Shown here: piece by piece, positions 53,912-64,000 of the stretch
Position numbering within the stretch: position 1 is the first letter of the stretch
Layout of the letters: each line of letters starts with the position of its first letter
Source of the DNA: Siphonodentalium dalli
Taxonomy: Eukaryota; Mollusca; Scaphopoda; Gadilida; Siphonodentaliidae
Direction: 5' to 3'
Assembly: GCA_032622095.1 (NCBI GenBank)
Contig: CP136065.1
Location: 116,537,195-116,601,194 of the forward strand
Length of the DNA stretch: 64,000 nucleotides
The notes under the pieces: model-generated
The model's input: the letters and a program-made list of their open reading frames with translations, nothing else
Databases searched by the model: none
Told to the model about the DNA's origin: nothing
Program-made: the position numbers and the translations under genes

Positions 53912-54877
53912 CTGACCAGGTCGCAGGAATCTTGATGTGACGGTGCGCTCGTCATCATCACTGTCCGATGTAAGGTCAGTGCCCTTGGCACTCTGTGAGG
54001 TCGATGGTTTTCCAAGAGCACTGAACCTTTTCTCTATGTTCAGTACGTTTTGTCGCAGATATATAATACGGCTCAACCGATCTCTAGGTAAAGTGGTATT
54101 CTTTTCCATTTTTTCTCGGATCCGATGCCTAGTTTTTTCCATAATATCAACCAGTTCCTGACCTTTATATACGAAATCACCTTGATCTTTGGACGATTTT
54201 TTTCGAGCGCCAACTTTTCGAACATTGGTGGCATAAGTTCGCAGTTTCACCATAAGAGAGATATTTTGAATATTCGCACTATTCGTCTCGCTGCGAGAGG
54301 ACTTAGTTCTTCTATCTGATATCTTTCTAACTAATGTCCCGAAACATTTCTCCGGAGTATCTTTTGTTGTCGCTTGGACGTTCGAAATATCAACCCATGC
54401 ATGTTTGGTGAACTTTTTTAATGAACCATTCACGGTATCAGAACTCAGGCCTCTGGTTAATCCGGAAGAAGAACGAGTTGTGGCGTCCTGTGCTGTAATT
54501 GCGCCCTTCTTGTGAACATGAGTCTCGCCGCATACATATGTCCTGTGGGATAACTTCGCTTCATCACTGCGACACGTGATGGGAGTCTCTCCGCATACAT
54601 ATGTCCTGTGGGATAACTTCGCTTCATCACTGCGACACGTGCTCGGAGTCTCTCCGCATGTATATGTCCTGTGGGATAACTTCGCTTCATCACTGCGACA
54701 CGTGCTGGGAGTCTCTCCGCATACATATGTCCTGTGGGATAACTTCGCTTCATCACTGCGACACGTGCTGGGAGTCTCTCCGCATACATATGTCCTGTGT
54801 GATAACTTCGCTTCATCACTGCGACACGTGCTCGGTTCTTGTTGAATCTGCACCAATTGGGTTCCGAAATTCATCAT
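53912..54877 (-). CDS. Exon-like ORF with five 21-residue repeats (possible 5' coding exon)
   Basis: 322 codons from ATG at 54877 to a donor CAG|GTATGG at 53911. A plausible acceptor (TTCATTTTCAG) lies upstream of the ATG, so it may be a first coding exon with upstream leader. Residues about 15-120 are five near-identical 63-bp/21-residue repeats (STCRSDEAKLSHRTYVCGET). Then come a basic region, a helical stretch (QELVDIMEKTRHRIREKMEK) and an acidic SDSDDDE tail. I do not recognise the product. It lies upstream of, and on the same strand as, the CNBD2-like gene. However, its donor is phase 0 while the next placed exon needs phase 2, so at least one intermediate exon would be required if they are joined. 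It could instead be a separate gene. Confidence 0.55.
54520..54835. repeat. 63-bp coding tandem repeat, five copies
   Basis: Units begin GAGTCTCKCCGCATACATAT at 54520, 54583, 54646, 54709 and 54772. The 63-bp length keeps the frame, and changes between copies are few, so the array is recent or homogenised. Confidence 0.95.
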
Positions 54878-55464
54878 CCGTTTAGAATACTATCTAGACA
54901 TAACTGAAAATGAAGATCAGCCCAAATTGAAAATTAGCAGTATATATGTACGCAATACTGACGATCGAGTAATCGTTCTGAAACAATCACCAACATGACA
55001 TCTAAAGTTTTCATTGGTTTTGTTTGCATTCTATTCTAGGGTTATTTATCTTTGTTTATATAGACATATTTGTCTGTCCGCATGAATATCATATAAAATA
55101 TAATTGGGTGGAGATCTTCAATATAAGGACAGCTTTAAAAAAAAAGGATCCGTTGATGGTCAGGGTCCTGCATGTGATTTCTACTTTTCGTATATGCCCA
55201 CCATATATTGGCGGCACGTAGCAAAGTATTGTGTAGAGTGTAATCGACAGCACAGCTCAAGTCTGATACTAATTTGTAGGTTCCAGAACATATGATGGGT
55301 TCAATTCAATTCACATTCACGTTAAGTCGGAGGGATAACGAAGAGTGTTTAATTATGCACTAGGCTACCCCAGATTGGCAAGTTTAACAATGTCCGCGCT
55401 TAAAGTTGACAGCACCAACATCGACCTTGGCCAATAGCATATCTCGTTTCATAGAACGACAACG

Positions 55465-55797
55465 GCGATTGATGAATTACTAAGTTGATTAATCAAGATA
55501 TAGTAAGTTGATTAATCAAAACGGCTAACTTGATTAATCAAGATCGTCACGTTGATTAACCAAGATAACTAAGTTGATTAATCACGATAGCTAACTTGAT
55601 TGGTCGATATAGCTTACTCCGTTAATCAATAGAGTAAGTTGATTAATCAAGATAGCTATAAGTTGATTAATCAAGATAGCTATAACTTGATCAATCAAAA
55701 TAGTAAGGTGATTAATCAAGATAGTAAGTTGATTAATCAAGATAGCTAAGTTGATTAATTATGATATCTAAGTTGATTAATTAAGTTAATAAATTTA
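55465..55797. repeat. Array of about fourteen TTGATTAATCAA palindromes
   Basis: AAGTTGATTAATCAAGATAG and variants recur every 22-27 bp, with linkers such as AGATAGCT. Some units carry paired changes that keep symmetry (TTGATCAA type), others are degraded. Confidence 0.9.
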
Positions 55798-56020
55798 CTA
55801 ATAAAAATTGTAACCAAAAGTGGTTTGGTGGTTCTCCTATACTCATTGGTTTGTTGAGTATATTATTAAGTCGCGCGTATGTGATGATGAGATTGTTGAC
55901 ATTATAGTTCAGCTTTATAAAAATACCGCTTGGCGGATTTTCCCGCCACACATCGAACGTTATAGTTTGTTAATGGTTGATGGTTGATGTACGAAGCTAA
56001 CTTTCTCAAATATAAACATC

Positions 56021-56403
56021 TATAATACCGCGACTCCGCGAGCACCAACTTGATAAACGTGTTGATGTGCTCACCATCACTATTGTGACACACTCCCGTA
56101 ACATCACAAATGAACAAACATCCCCCGCCATGACCAACCAATTGTGACCCTAATTGTTTTCATCTTCTGCCGCCCCTGTACATTTGTTTTTAATATTTAT
56201 CAACGATCCACACAAACTTATTGGGTATCTGTACTTGAATTTTGCATATAACGTAACGTTACCATAATTGGCAGTTTGCAATTTCGACGCTGTGAGAGTT
56301 TGTTGATAAAGTTAACTTTCCCTATTTTACATTGAACGCGCCCTCTATAGTGACGTCTATTAAAACAATGCACGTATAACGGTCAAGAATTCACGTCTAA
56401 TAG
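56021..56403 (+). repeat. 383-bp direct repeat, left
   Basis: TATAATACCGCGACTCCGCG to CACGTCTAATAG. It matches 60892-61274 at equal length with about five substitutions seen and no indel. It directly precedes the LINE insertion. Confidence 0.95.
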
Positions 56404-56435
56404 TCTCAAAGTCTCAAAGAGACAACTTATTTCTG

Positions 56436-56935
56436 TTAAAGGCACGTGAGGCCTTAGTTGTCGAAAATATTCATATTTGTTCCAATCACCGTAAACAGAA
56501 ATACATTAAAACGCATACAGTTTCGTTCATATATACCATGACCATCGCGTAAACAGCATGTTATCATAAAGATTTACTATATTTTACCCAAGCAAGAGCC
56601 TGATTGTGTTACAGAAGACAGCACAATGCTGCTGGCTAATCACACACAAATGGCATAAACGCTCTTTATTCGTTCCATATCAGGAATTCACCAACAAAGA
56701 ACGCTCTTTATGTTTACCATCATAATATAAACAAACACCAGAAAGTAACTTTTTATTCTTTTGTTTACATAACAATGGTCAAAGATATGACAATAACATA
56801 CTGTTTATGCGATATTTCTTATTTATATACGGACAAATTCGGTCTACATTTGTTGTTCTTTCTGTTTGTGGCGGTTTTTGACGGGTGGAAATATTTTCAC
56901 AGGATACCCACCGCCAAGGCCAACCGTACCTTTAA
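56436..56935. mobile_element. TTAA-flanked MITE
   Basis: TTAAAGGCACGTGAGGCCTT at the left and AAGGCCAACCGTACCTTTAA at the right. It is the same family as 30349-30858 in the opposite orientation, sharing CCATGACCATCGCGTAAACA, CGCTCTTTATT and CCCACCGCCAAGGC. Confidence 0.85.
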
Positions 56936-56974
56936 CACTGTATACAATCGAATGCAAAGGTTTAAAATTTACGC

Positions 56975-59869
56975 ATGTGCCTTATACTGGGGGGTACCTC
57001 TTCTGTTATTGATCATATACTTATTCCATGTACAATGATTCATGATGTAATTGAATGTGAAATTCCTGACGACGATTGCCTCAATGTTTCTAATCACAGA
57101 CCCGTTAAAGCGATCATCTCGTTTGCTTTCCCCACAGGCTCGTTATACGCAACCAATGAAACATGGGATAATTCCAAGTTCAATTGGAAACGCGTTGGTG
57201 CTGATAGCGCTTTGAAATTAAAGTATGAACAATGCATAGCCGAACTAAACAAAGAATCTCCTTCGATAATTGTTAGGTCAAAAAGTGATGTTGATATTTT
57301 ATATGGAAATTTAGTGGAACTTGTTGTGCGAGCTTCTGACCTAACGGTACCAAAGAAAAAGTTTAAGAAATTTCTCAAACCGTTTTGGAATGCTAATCTG
57401 AAAATTCTCCATAAGCAAATGAAATTGATGCGTAATAAATGGATTGCGGATGGTCGTCCGAATACTCAGGTTGCAGAATCGTACAATCAATACAAGAATG
57501 CGAAGCGTGAATTTAGATGCGAATATCGGAAATGCTCAGAAGCTTTCTTATCAAAGTCGAATGATGACATAGACAAGTCTGCTGAAATTGATCAAGATCT
57601 GTTTTTCAGACTGTTTAATGCCAAGCGTAAGCAAGCAGGAAGCCATGGGAATAACGTATTTGTATATAATGGAAAGGTTGTCCATGATTCTGCCGAAGTA
57701 GCTGAATCGTGGATTGAGTATTACGCGAACATGTTCTCGAAACCAATTTATAACGAATTGTTTGATAATGATCACTTCGACGGGGTGACATCCAAAATAG
57801 ATAGTATTCTCTCATCTACAAGTACTGATAACACTGACGCAGTGACTATGTACCCAGTTACGCCTGAAGAATTCCGTCGTCTCGTTAGTACTCTGAATGT
57901 GGGCAAAGCATCTGGAGATGATCGCTTGAATTATGAACACTTTATTTATAGTGGTGATATAATGGCAAAGAAAACATGTCTATTATTCAATATGATGATA
58001 AAATTCGAACACATTCCATGTAAAGCAAAGCGTGGCGTGATAGTCTCTTTATATAAGGGAAATCCAAAGCCTAAAGACTCTTTTGATAGCTATCGTGCTG
58101 TAACGCTCATGCCCGTCATGTATAAAATATTTGAAAAACTTTTGCTATGTCGCATACAAGACCATGCACCATTTGTAAATGCAACTCATCCATTGCAAAA
58201 TGGTATTCAGGCACAAGTAAGTTGTGTAATGTCATCTTACCTTATGAAGGAATGTATCCTCTACACATCCGAGAGGCACAGCAAACTATATGCATGCTTC
58301 CTGGATGTGTGGAAGGCATTCGATACAGTGTGGATCGACGGACTTCTTTACAAGCCCTTCAACCGCCAGGTAACGGGAAAACTCCTACGTATAATTTGTG
58401 ATCTTTTAAAAGGAATTAAATGTTGTACTTCTGTTCAGAATTTCACATCTAGCTGGATAAATGTGTTGCAAGGAACTAGACAATGAGGTCCATTATCTCC
58501 TGTTTTATATACAATATTTATTGATGATCTGTTACATGAACTCTGCAACTCCAAATATGGTTTCAAAATGTATGGAGTAAGCTGTGCATCTCCCACACAT
58601 GCTGATGACATGGTCCTGTTATCGTTAACCCCGAGTGGTCTACAGGCCTTGTGTAATATATGTTACTCATATAGCCAACGATGGCGTTACAGATACAATG
58701 CAGCCAAGTCTGTTAGTCTTATTTTTAATGAAGCAAACTCTGATTTCTCAACAATAAATTATGAATGGAAATTGGGGTCTATACAAATACCAGTTTCTCA
58801 AAGTAGTACGCACCTTGGTGTACCTGTTGTCACTCAAAAGTTCAACTCTCAAATGATAACTCAGATATGTGATCGCATGAGGAATACATTCTTCATGTTA
58901 TCTAATGCAGGGATGTATGCGGGAGGTATAACTCCCATCAGTTGTAAAAAGATTTACGAATCTATTGTGCTTCCGAGGGGTTTATACGGCTCAGAGTTAC
59001 TGCTTAACACAAACGCAGCAGATAGTGAAAAGTTAGAACGAACCCATAGAATGTGTTTGAAATCAATTCAGGGATTGCCTGTCAGAACACGAACTGATAT
59101 GGTACTGGGGTTGCTTGGCATGTCCCCACTTTCGATGTACATCCAAAAACGGAAATTGTCTTTGTTCTTTTCGTTGTGTAGGCTGGGTGTTACGAAAACA
59201 GTCAAGAAGGTATTTCTACATAGGCTCATTGAAGCAGACGAGACAAATGGGAGGAGTCACTTCTTATCTGAAATCCGTAACATTCTAACCAAATTTGGGA
59301 TGGATGAACTTTGGAAGTCATTAGTTGTGAGCTTATCTGTACCCTCGAAAGAATCGTGTAAACGGACCATTAAGTCAAATTTTGAAATAATGTCACAATC
59401 GGAATGGCAAATGCGGATGCGAGACGATCCTGATTTTATACGATTTAACATTGTTAATCCAGAACTTTCTATCTCTCATATATGGACTATCTGCAGAAAC
59501 CACCCTTCGACCAAAGAAGACATTTTCATTACAATTGGTTTACTGTGTACACCAATGTATATGACTGATTCTGTATGTGACCATTGTCAAATTCCCTGCA
59601 TTGACATCGTTACTCATGTCGTTAATGATTGTATGTTTCTTAATCAGTTACGTAACCAAATCTGGTACGAATTCATTGATATTTTTACTGTGGAATGTTA
59701 CATGTTCATCAATAGTATGAGTTGGATTCAACAAACTGCATTATTCCTCAGGTATATCCCACCAAATATAGATGAATATGTTGAGGACACAGTCGCATTT
59801 TGCGTTTCTTCATCTACTCAACATCGAAGTTATGGAAAATGTGGGTACACTAACAACTTGAAATTTTGA
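56975..59869 (+). pseudogene. Non-LTR retrotransposon endonuclease tail and reverse transcriptase
   Basis: One frame broken only by TGA at 58484-58486. The start keeps the last part of an APE-type endonuclease (SVIDHILIP, NVSNHRPV). The RT follows: KASGDD, YRAVTLMPVMYKIFEKLL, motif A FLDVWKAFDTVW, then GTRQ-stop-GPLSP where the family has a glycine, and the active-site motif as HADD (usually YADD or FADD). Near the C terminus CDHCQIPC ... HVVNDC resembles a zinc knuckle. Upstream of 56,975 a different frame (YACALYWG) appears to continue the endonuclease, suggesting a slip in the G6 run at about 56,989. Most of the endonuclease and any ORF1 are missing. The clade is not assigned. A dead copy. 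Confidence 0.85.
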
Positions 59870-60194
59870 GACGTAATCCATAGCAGATGATTGTTAGCAG
59901 TGTAATTTATACTTAAGCTTAGATTCTGCACCCATAATTTCGGGTCGATTTTAATATGACATGTTCATACGTGTGTGTAATATGATGTCTCATATTATAT
60001 TCTCATATTAAGAACATAGTATAAATATGAGTGTTCGTGTATACGAGAATGTTTATATTAACTTAGTATATTGAGTTCTTATTCATATTTGTCTGCGTGG
60101 ATTTAGGTGAGATTTTGAACATCAACATGGGTCTGCCTGTGTATCAGATAGTCATGTGTAAATGTTCAAAATATTCCATTGATTTCGCTAACAG

Positions 60195-60359
60195 TATCAT
60201 CATCATCATCATCATCATCATCTTCATCATCATCTTCACCATCATCATCATCATCATCATCACCATTATCATCAGCATCGTCGCCATCATCATCATCATC
60301 CTCATCCTCATAATCATCGTCATCATCGTCGTCGTCATCGTCATCCTCATCATCATCAT

Positions 60360-60394
<35 letters not shown>

Positions 60395-60418
60395 CCATCA
60401 TCGTCTTCATCGTCGTCA
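60195..60418. repeat. (ATC)n-type microsatellite
   Basis: About 220 bp of ATC/CATCG triplets with interruptions. It creates long isoleucine-rich or methionine-rich open frames on the two strands that are not genes. Confidence 0.95.
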
Positions 60419-60424
60419 TAATGT

Positions 60425-60733
60425 GGGGGCCTCGGTGGCTCAATCGGTTAGGGGTACCACTCCATGCCGTTTCGCCCTCCAGCGCTGGCGATAAGGGTTC
60501 AAATCCACATGTTTCCATCGTGGACTTTGTAACTCGAAATCGTTATCTGGTGGAGTTGCTAGTCACTCGCCGATGGCCGGTGGTTTGCCGCACATGGTTG
60601 ACGAGTTTATCAGCCATTGAAATCACTGTTAGATTAGTCGCAAGTGTGCGGATTTCCTCCACCACTAAAACTGGCAATGTCGTGATATGGCCTTAGTGGC
60701 TAAAGCGACAATAAACCCCAATCAATCAATCAA
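60425..60733 (+). mobile_element. tRNA-derived SINE
   Basis: A box TGGCTCAATCGG at 60436-60447 and B box GGTTCAAATCC at 60496-60506, spaced as in a tRNA. A central region follows (GGATTTCCTCCACCACTAAA), then a tail of AATC repeats. TCGTCATAATGT flanks both sides (60413-60424 and 60734-60745), a 12-bp duplication. It inserted at the edge of the ATC tract. Confidence 0.9.
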
Positions 60734-60891
60734 TCGTCATAATGTAACAGTTAGGATTTTGTATTTTTTTGTTTTCATTTATATATTATCTGTTGGTGGG
60801 ATTGTTGATTGTGTTGATTATATATAAGATATAATTATATATGTAACTCTTCAGTTATGGAGGAAAATAAAGATATATATATATATATATA

Positions 60892-61274
60892 TATAATACC
60901 GCGACTCCGCGAGCACCAACTTGACAAACGTGTTGATGTGCGCACCATCACTATTGTGACACACTCCCGTAACATCACAAATGAACAAACATCCCCCGCC
61001 ATGACCAACCAATTGTGACCCTAATTGTTTTCATCTTCTGCCGCCCCTGTACATTTGTTTTTAATATTTATCAACGATCCACACAAACTTATTGGGTATC
61101 TGTACTTGAATTTTGCATATAACGTAACGTTACCATAATTGGCAGTTTGCAATTTCGACGCTGTGAGAGTTTGTTGATAAAGTTAACTTTCCCTATTTAA
61201 CATTGAACGCGCCCTCTATAGTGACGTCTATTAAACCAATGCACGTATAATGGTCAAGAATTCACGTCTAATAG
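60892..61274 (+). repeat. 383-bp direct repeat, right
   Basis: Second copy of 56021-56403, starting immediately after the LINE's (AT)n tail. Confidence 0.95.
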
Positions 61275-61514
61275 ATTTTCATGGACTGCTGTTAAAATTT
61301 GTTTCGTATTGTCGTATATTGACAGAATGAGAATTTGTTTTTTACATATTGGTTGGAATATGAGTACTATTGAATTGAAATAGAACACCAATTCTGCGTC
61401 TTTCAACATTGATTATAAAACGATATATAATAGAATGAAATTGTCTTATATTGAATATATGAAAGGCAATTGGTTTGGGAATTAACACCATTGGTTGGGA
61501 AATGATATATTGAA
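61275..61514. other. AT-rich, no recognisable feature
   Basis: Where a complete retroelement would have its polymerase gene there is only AT-rich non-coding DNA, so pol has been lost or never belonged here. Confidence 0.5.
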
Positions 61515-62162
61515 TTAGAAAGGATTGCTATTAGATGACATATGCCTATATTGAATGCTTGGTGCATGCAATTTGTTAAACAATCCCCTATTAATTTTAA
61601 CTTGACGTATTTTCCGACCAAATGGCTGCCCATTCAGATCCTTGAAAAATGTGTCCGATAAATCCAGCGCGTTGTCCTCCTGTCTCATCCTCTCTGACAT
61701 GGCCATAGTTATGGCACAGGAAGGGAAAATTCCTGGAAAATCTTCCTCCAATTTCTCTGTGGATGGATTAGCCTTAGGATTTGAAGTCACACAGGGTTCC
61801 TCAATCACTTTTCCTCCAGCTAAATCATTTCCCAAGATTAATGACACTCCCTCAACAGGGAACGATGGCCTCAACCCGACGATCACTTCTCCTTTAACCA
61901 GTGATGAATTCAGGAATATCTTGTGTAGTTCCACATTCATCACGTCTGATCCAACTCCAGACAGCAAAATCTGGTTACCGGTTGAACTCTTCTCTGAAAA
62001 TGGCAGAATATTCTCCAAACTTTGAGATTGACATGCTCCTGTATCCCGGAGTATCTTCACAGGATGCCCCTTTAATTCCATTTCATTTAATGAAACTGCC
62101 CCCTGTGAGAACATCTTGACAAGTGGGTTGGGGTGGTTTAGTGCAAATTTCTCTTCGGTCAT
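61515..62162 (-). pseudogene. Retropepsin-like protease region of an LTR-type retroelement
   Basis: 215 codons. ILRDTGACQSQ gives the D-T-G aspartic-protease active site, and VSLILGNDLAGGKV is the typical later strand of Gypsy-type retropepsins. The frame ends without any reverse transcriptase. It overlaps the gag frame by 80 bp in a different frame, by a programmed frameshift or a mutation. Confidence 0.75.
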
Positions 62163-63012
62163 TCTTCTCAGCAGAAGTAAGAACAGTCTTCTGGCTATTC
62201 TTCTGTCTTTGGAGTTTCCAGCATTGGGAAATTACATGGCCTGGTTTTCGACAGTACCCACATGTGACATTTGACCCTTCAGTGACTTGTCTGTCGTATC
62301 TTGGTGGGGTCTCCTTAGAATTCTGTCGGCAATTCTTAGGTTGAATCTTCCTGGAATTACTGTTGGAGATATTTTCGATGGCAGCTGCATCTTTCCTGAA
62401 AAAGGGTTTGAAGTTTTTGTTTCTGTGACTCAAAGCATACTCATCTGAAAGAACAGCAGCTGCTTTATTCACCTCTTCAGTTTTCTGCTCACTCACATAT
62501 GTCTTTAGTTCATCAGGAATTTTCCACCGGAACTCCTCCATTAGTATCATTTGTCTGAACTTACCAAAATCAGATCCAACCTGTTTTGCTCGACACCGTC
62601 TGTCAAACAGGTTTTCCATCTCGCTAGCGAACTCAACATAAGTGTGATTTTCAGACTTACTGTGACTCCTGAAGCAATGCCTGTAAGACTCAGAAACCAG
62701 CTCATACAACCTTAAAATGGCTTGTTTGACAAATTTGTAGTCTGAACATTCCTCGGCTGACAGGGCAGAATAAATTTTCTGTGCTTTACCAACTAATACC
62801 CTTTGCAGCAGTAAGGTAAGAAAATCTTGTGGCCCCTTTAAACTATTAGCAACTTTCTCAAATTGATAAAAATATTTATCCACATCCTTCTCTGTAAATG
62901 GAGGCACAAGTCTTATATGTTTGGTTATATCAAATGTGCTATCATACCTGTCTCTCACAGTGTGACTCGCACTCCTTTCAAACTCCATCTTCCTCAACTT
63001 TAATGCTCTCAT
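62083..63012 (-). pseudogene. Gag of an LTR-type retroelement (SCAN-like capsid region, CCHC knuckle)
   Basis: 309 codons. RLVPPFTEKDVDKYFYQFEK and LLLQRVLVGKAQKIY are typical of the SCAN-like capsid domain of metazoan Gypsy-type gags. CGYCRKPGHVISQC near residue 252 is a CCHC zinc knuckle for nucleic-acid binding. The frame probably continued from the upstream ORF at 63410-63054 but is now separated by stops around a CT microsatellite (63,033-63,056). Confidence 0.8.
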
Positions 63013-63053
63013 CTTATATTCATGCTCTTAAATTGTTTCTCTCTCTCTCTCTC

Positions 63054-63410
63054 TCATTCTAAATCGCATTCTCTAGCTCGCTGATCGCATTCTCTAGCTC
63101 GCTGCTGATCAGCCAAATGAAGTCTTTGACTCTCAAGCTCTATCTCTTTCAGCCTTACAGCTGTGCTCGTCTCGGTTATATCTCCGGCGGTGTCTAAATC
63201 CCCACGTTGAGATACCACCGAGAGAAGACCAGCCTCTATGCAATAGGTTGAAATACGTTTCCTTATGACATCCTTCCACGTAAAAGCATCAGCTTGTAGG
63301 CCATACTTTTGAGCCACACCCAACAGCTCCGATTTCTTTAGAGAGTCAAAGGCTTCAAATGCAGGATTTGCTTCAAAATTTTGAATAAAGTCAGTGATGT
63401 TAAATGACAT
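63054..63410 (-). pseudogene. N-terminal gag segment
   Basis: 118 codons, starting MSFNITDFIQNF, with a SAP-like helical part (LKKSELLGVAQKYGL) and a charged tail that ends in a duplicated RARECDQ. The family usually continues into the capsid domain, here interrupted by TGA at the CT/GA microsatellite. Confidence 0.65.
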
Positions 63411-63589
63411 TTTGAACTCAGCTACTATTGTTCATATGTATATCAATGAAGTGAAAATTAAATCCACAGTCAGTCCTTTTGTAAAGAATGTTCCTTAAAT
63501 TCACTGAGGTAAACCTATGCCTTCATGAGAGCTTTCAATTTTGTTTTCACCTGAGAATGAGTAAGTTCCATCAGAAGGATAGAACTCCA

Positions 63590-64000
63590 TGTAAGTTCTG
63601 TAAATGTTAGTTAACCATCAAATGTTATCTAAAGCAAATTGGACAAACTGGCTGCTCCAGCAAATGTCAATTTTAGAGTATAAATCCAAGGGCAGTTGGA
63701 TGAACTGAGTTCCCAGCAAATGTTAACATTTGAACTTTAACTTATGTTGAGTATACATCCAAGGGTTGTGGAAAACTGGAGTTCCCAGTGAATGTTAACC
63801 TTTTAACTTTAACTTTAAGTATTATAAATCCAAGGGTTGTGGAAAACTGGAGTTCCCAGCGAATGTTAACTTTTGAACGTTAACTTTTGTAGAGTTTAAA
63901 TCCAAGTGTAGTTGGATGAACTGGCAAACCCAGCAAATGTTAACTTTTGAATGTTAACTTTTGCAGAATTTAAATCCAAGGGTAGTTGGATGAACTGGCA
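63590..64000. repeat. 71-75 bp tandem array running off the window
   Basis: AAATCCAAGGG-type starts recur at 63681, 63756, 63827, 63898 and 63972, each followed by TTGGATGAACTG or TGGAAAACTGG and AATGTTAACTTTTGAA. It lies upstream of gag on the element's coding strand, so it may be the leader/LTR region or an independent satellite. Confidence 0.8.

Larger units (their letters stand above)
56404..60891 (+). mobile_element. 5'-truncated LINE insertion between long direct repeats
   Basis: The segment between the 383-bp repeats holds a TTAA MITE, a LINE reverse-transcriptase frame, a (ATC)n tract, a SINE and a 3' end GAAAATAAAG followed by (AT)n. An (AT)n 3' tail directly at the right repeat fits target-primed reverse transcription. 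The exact 5' end of the LINE (between 56,404 and 56,975) is unclear. Confidence 0.75.

Noticed and set aside
54520-54835. Tandem C2H2 zinc fingers
   Set aside because: The unit resembles the L..H..GE.P end of a finger, but it has 21 residues and no C-x2-C or H-x3-5-H pair, so it cannot form one.
54457-54885. Additional ORFs through the 63-bp repeat array
   Set aside because: Alternate-frame and antisense shadows of the 21-residue repeat.
60097-60696. Long open frames on both strands (isoleucine-rich and methionine-rich)
   Set aside because: They are translations of the (ATC)n microsatellite and SINE; composition is purely repeat-driven.
61642-62025. 127-codon plus-strand ORF
   Set aside because: Antisense shadow of the retropepsin region.

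Overview
The window is eukaryotic (metazoan) DNA: AT-rich, sparsely coding, with GT-AG introns, a SINE, a LINE, a gag-protease retroelement, a Polinton/Maverick-type packaging ATPase and many non-autonomous DNA transposons. This mix fits a marine invertebrate, perhaps a lophotrochozoan such as a mollusc, but the phylum cannot be fixed from the sequence. All boundaries below were read by eye.

Positions 866-37722 (minus strand) hold thirteen exons of a CNBD2-like cyclic-nucleotide-binding-domain gene. Every exon has GT-AG borders and all twelve junction phases agree, giving 393 codons. The C-terminal end lies left of the window. The N-terminal exons are upstream; a 322-codon exon-like ORF at 53912-54877 is a possible but unproven part.

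The gene's introns are packed with mobile elements. The 10-kb intron between 3871 and 13990 carries an 8,043-bp element (4450-12492) that is almost one perfect palindrome. Its arms are about 4.0 kb, its loop is 22 nt, its ends begin AG, and it is flanked by an exact 6-bp duplication, ACTGAT. Each arm carries a zinc-finger/polyQ/A32-like ATPase gene, intact in the left arm and frameshifted in the right. A TA-flanked foldback MITE sits exactly at the symmetry centre and probably seeded the palindrome. Another intron carries a three-level nest: an element with an 8-bp TSD (27186-34860), inside it one with a 5-bp TSD (28296-31850), inside that a TTAA MITE (30349-30858). Two related foldback elements with 3-bp TSDs lie at 24372-26173 and 39333-41531.

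Positions 43700-48280 are a head-to-tail cluster of one modular repeat family with 122-bp internal repeats. Positions 48300-55800 are mostly intergenic or intronic DNA with foldbacks, an ORF with five 21-residue repeats, and a satellite of short palindromes. Positions 56021-61274 hold a 5'-truncated LINE between identical-length 383-bp direct repeats, with a MITE and a tRNA-derived SINE inside. Positions 61515-64000 hold the gag and protease part of a degenerate LTR-type retroelement (minus strand) and a 71-75 bp tandem array running off the end.
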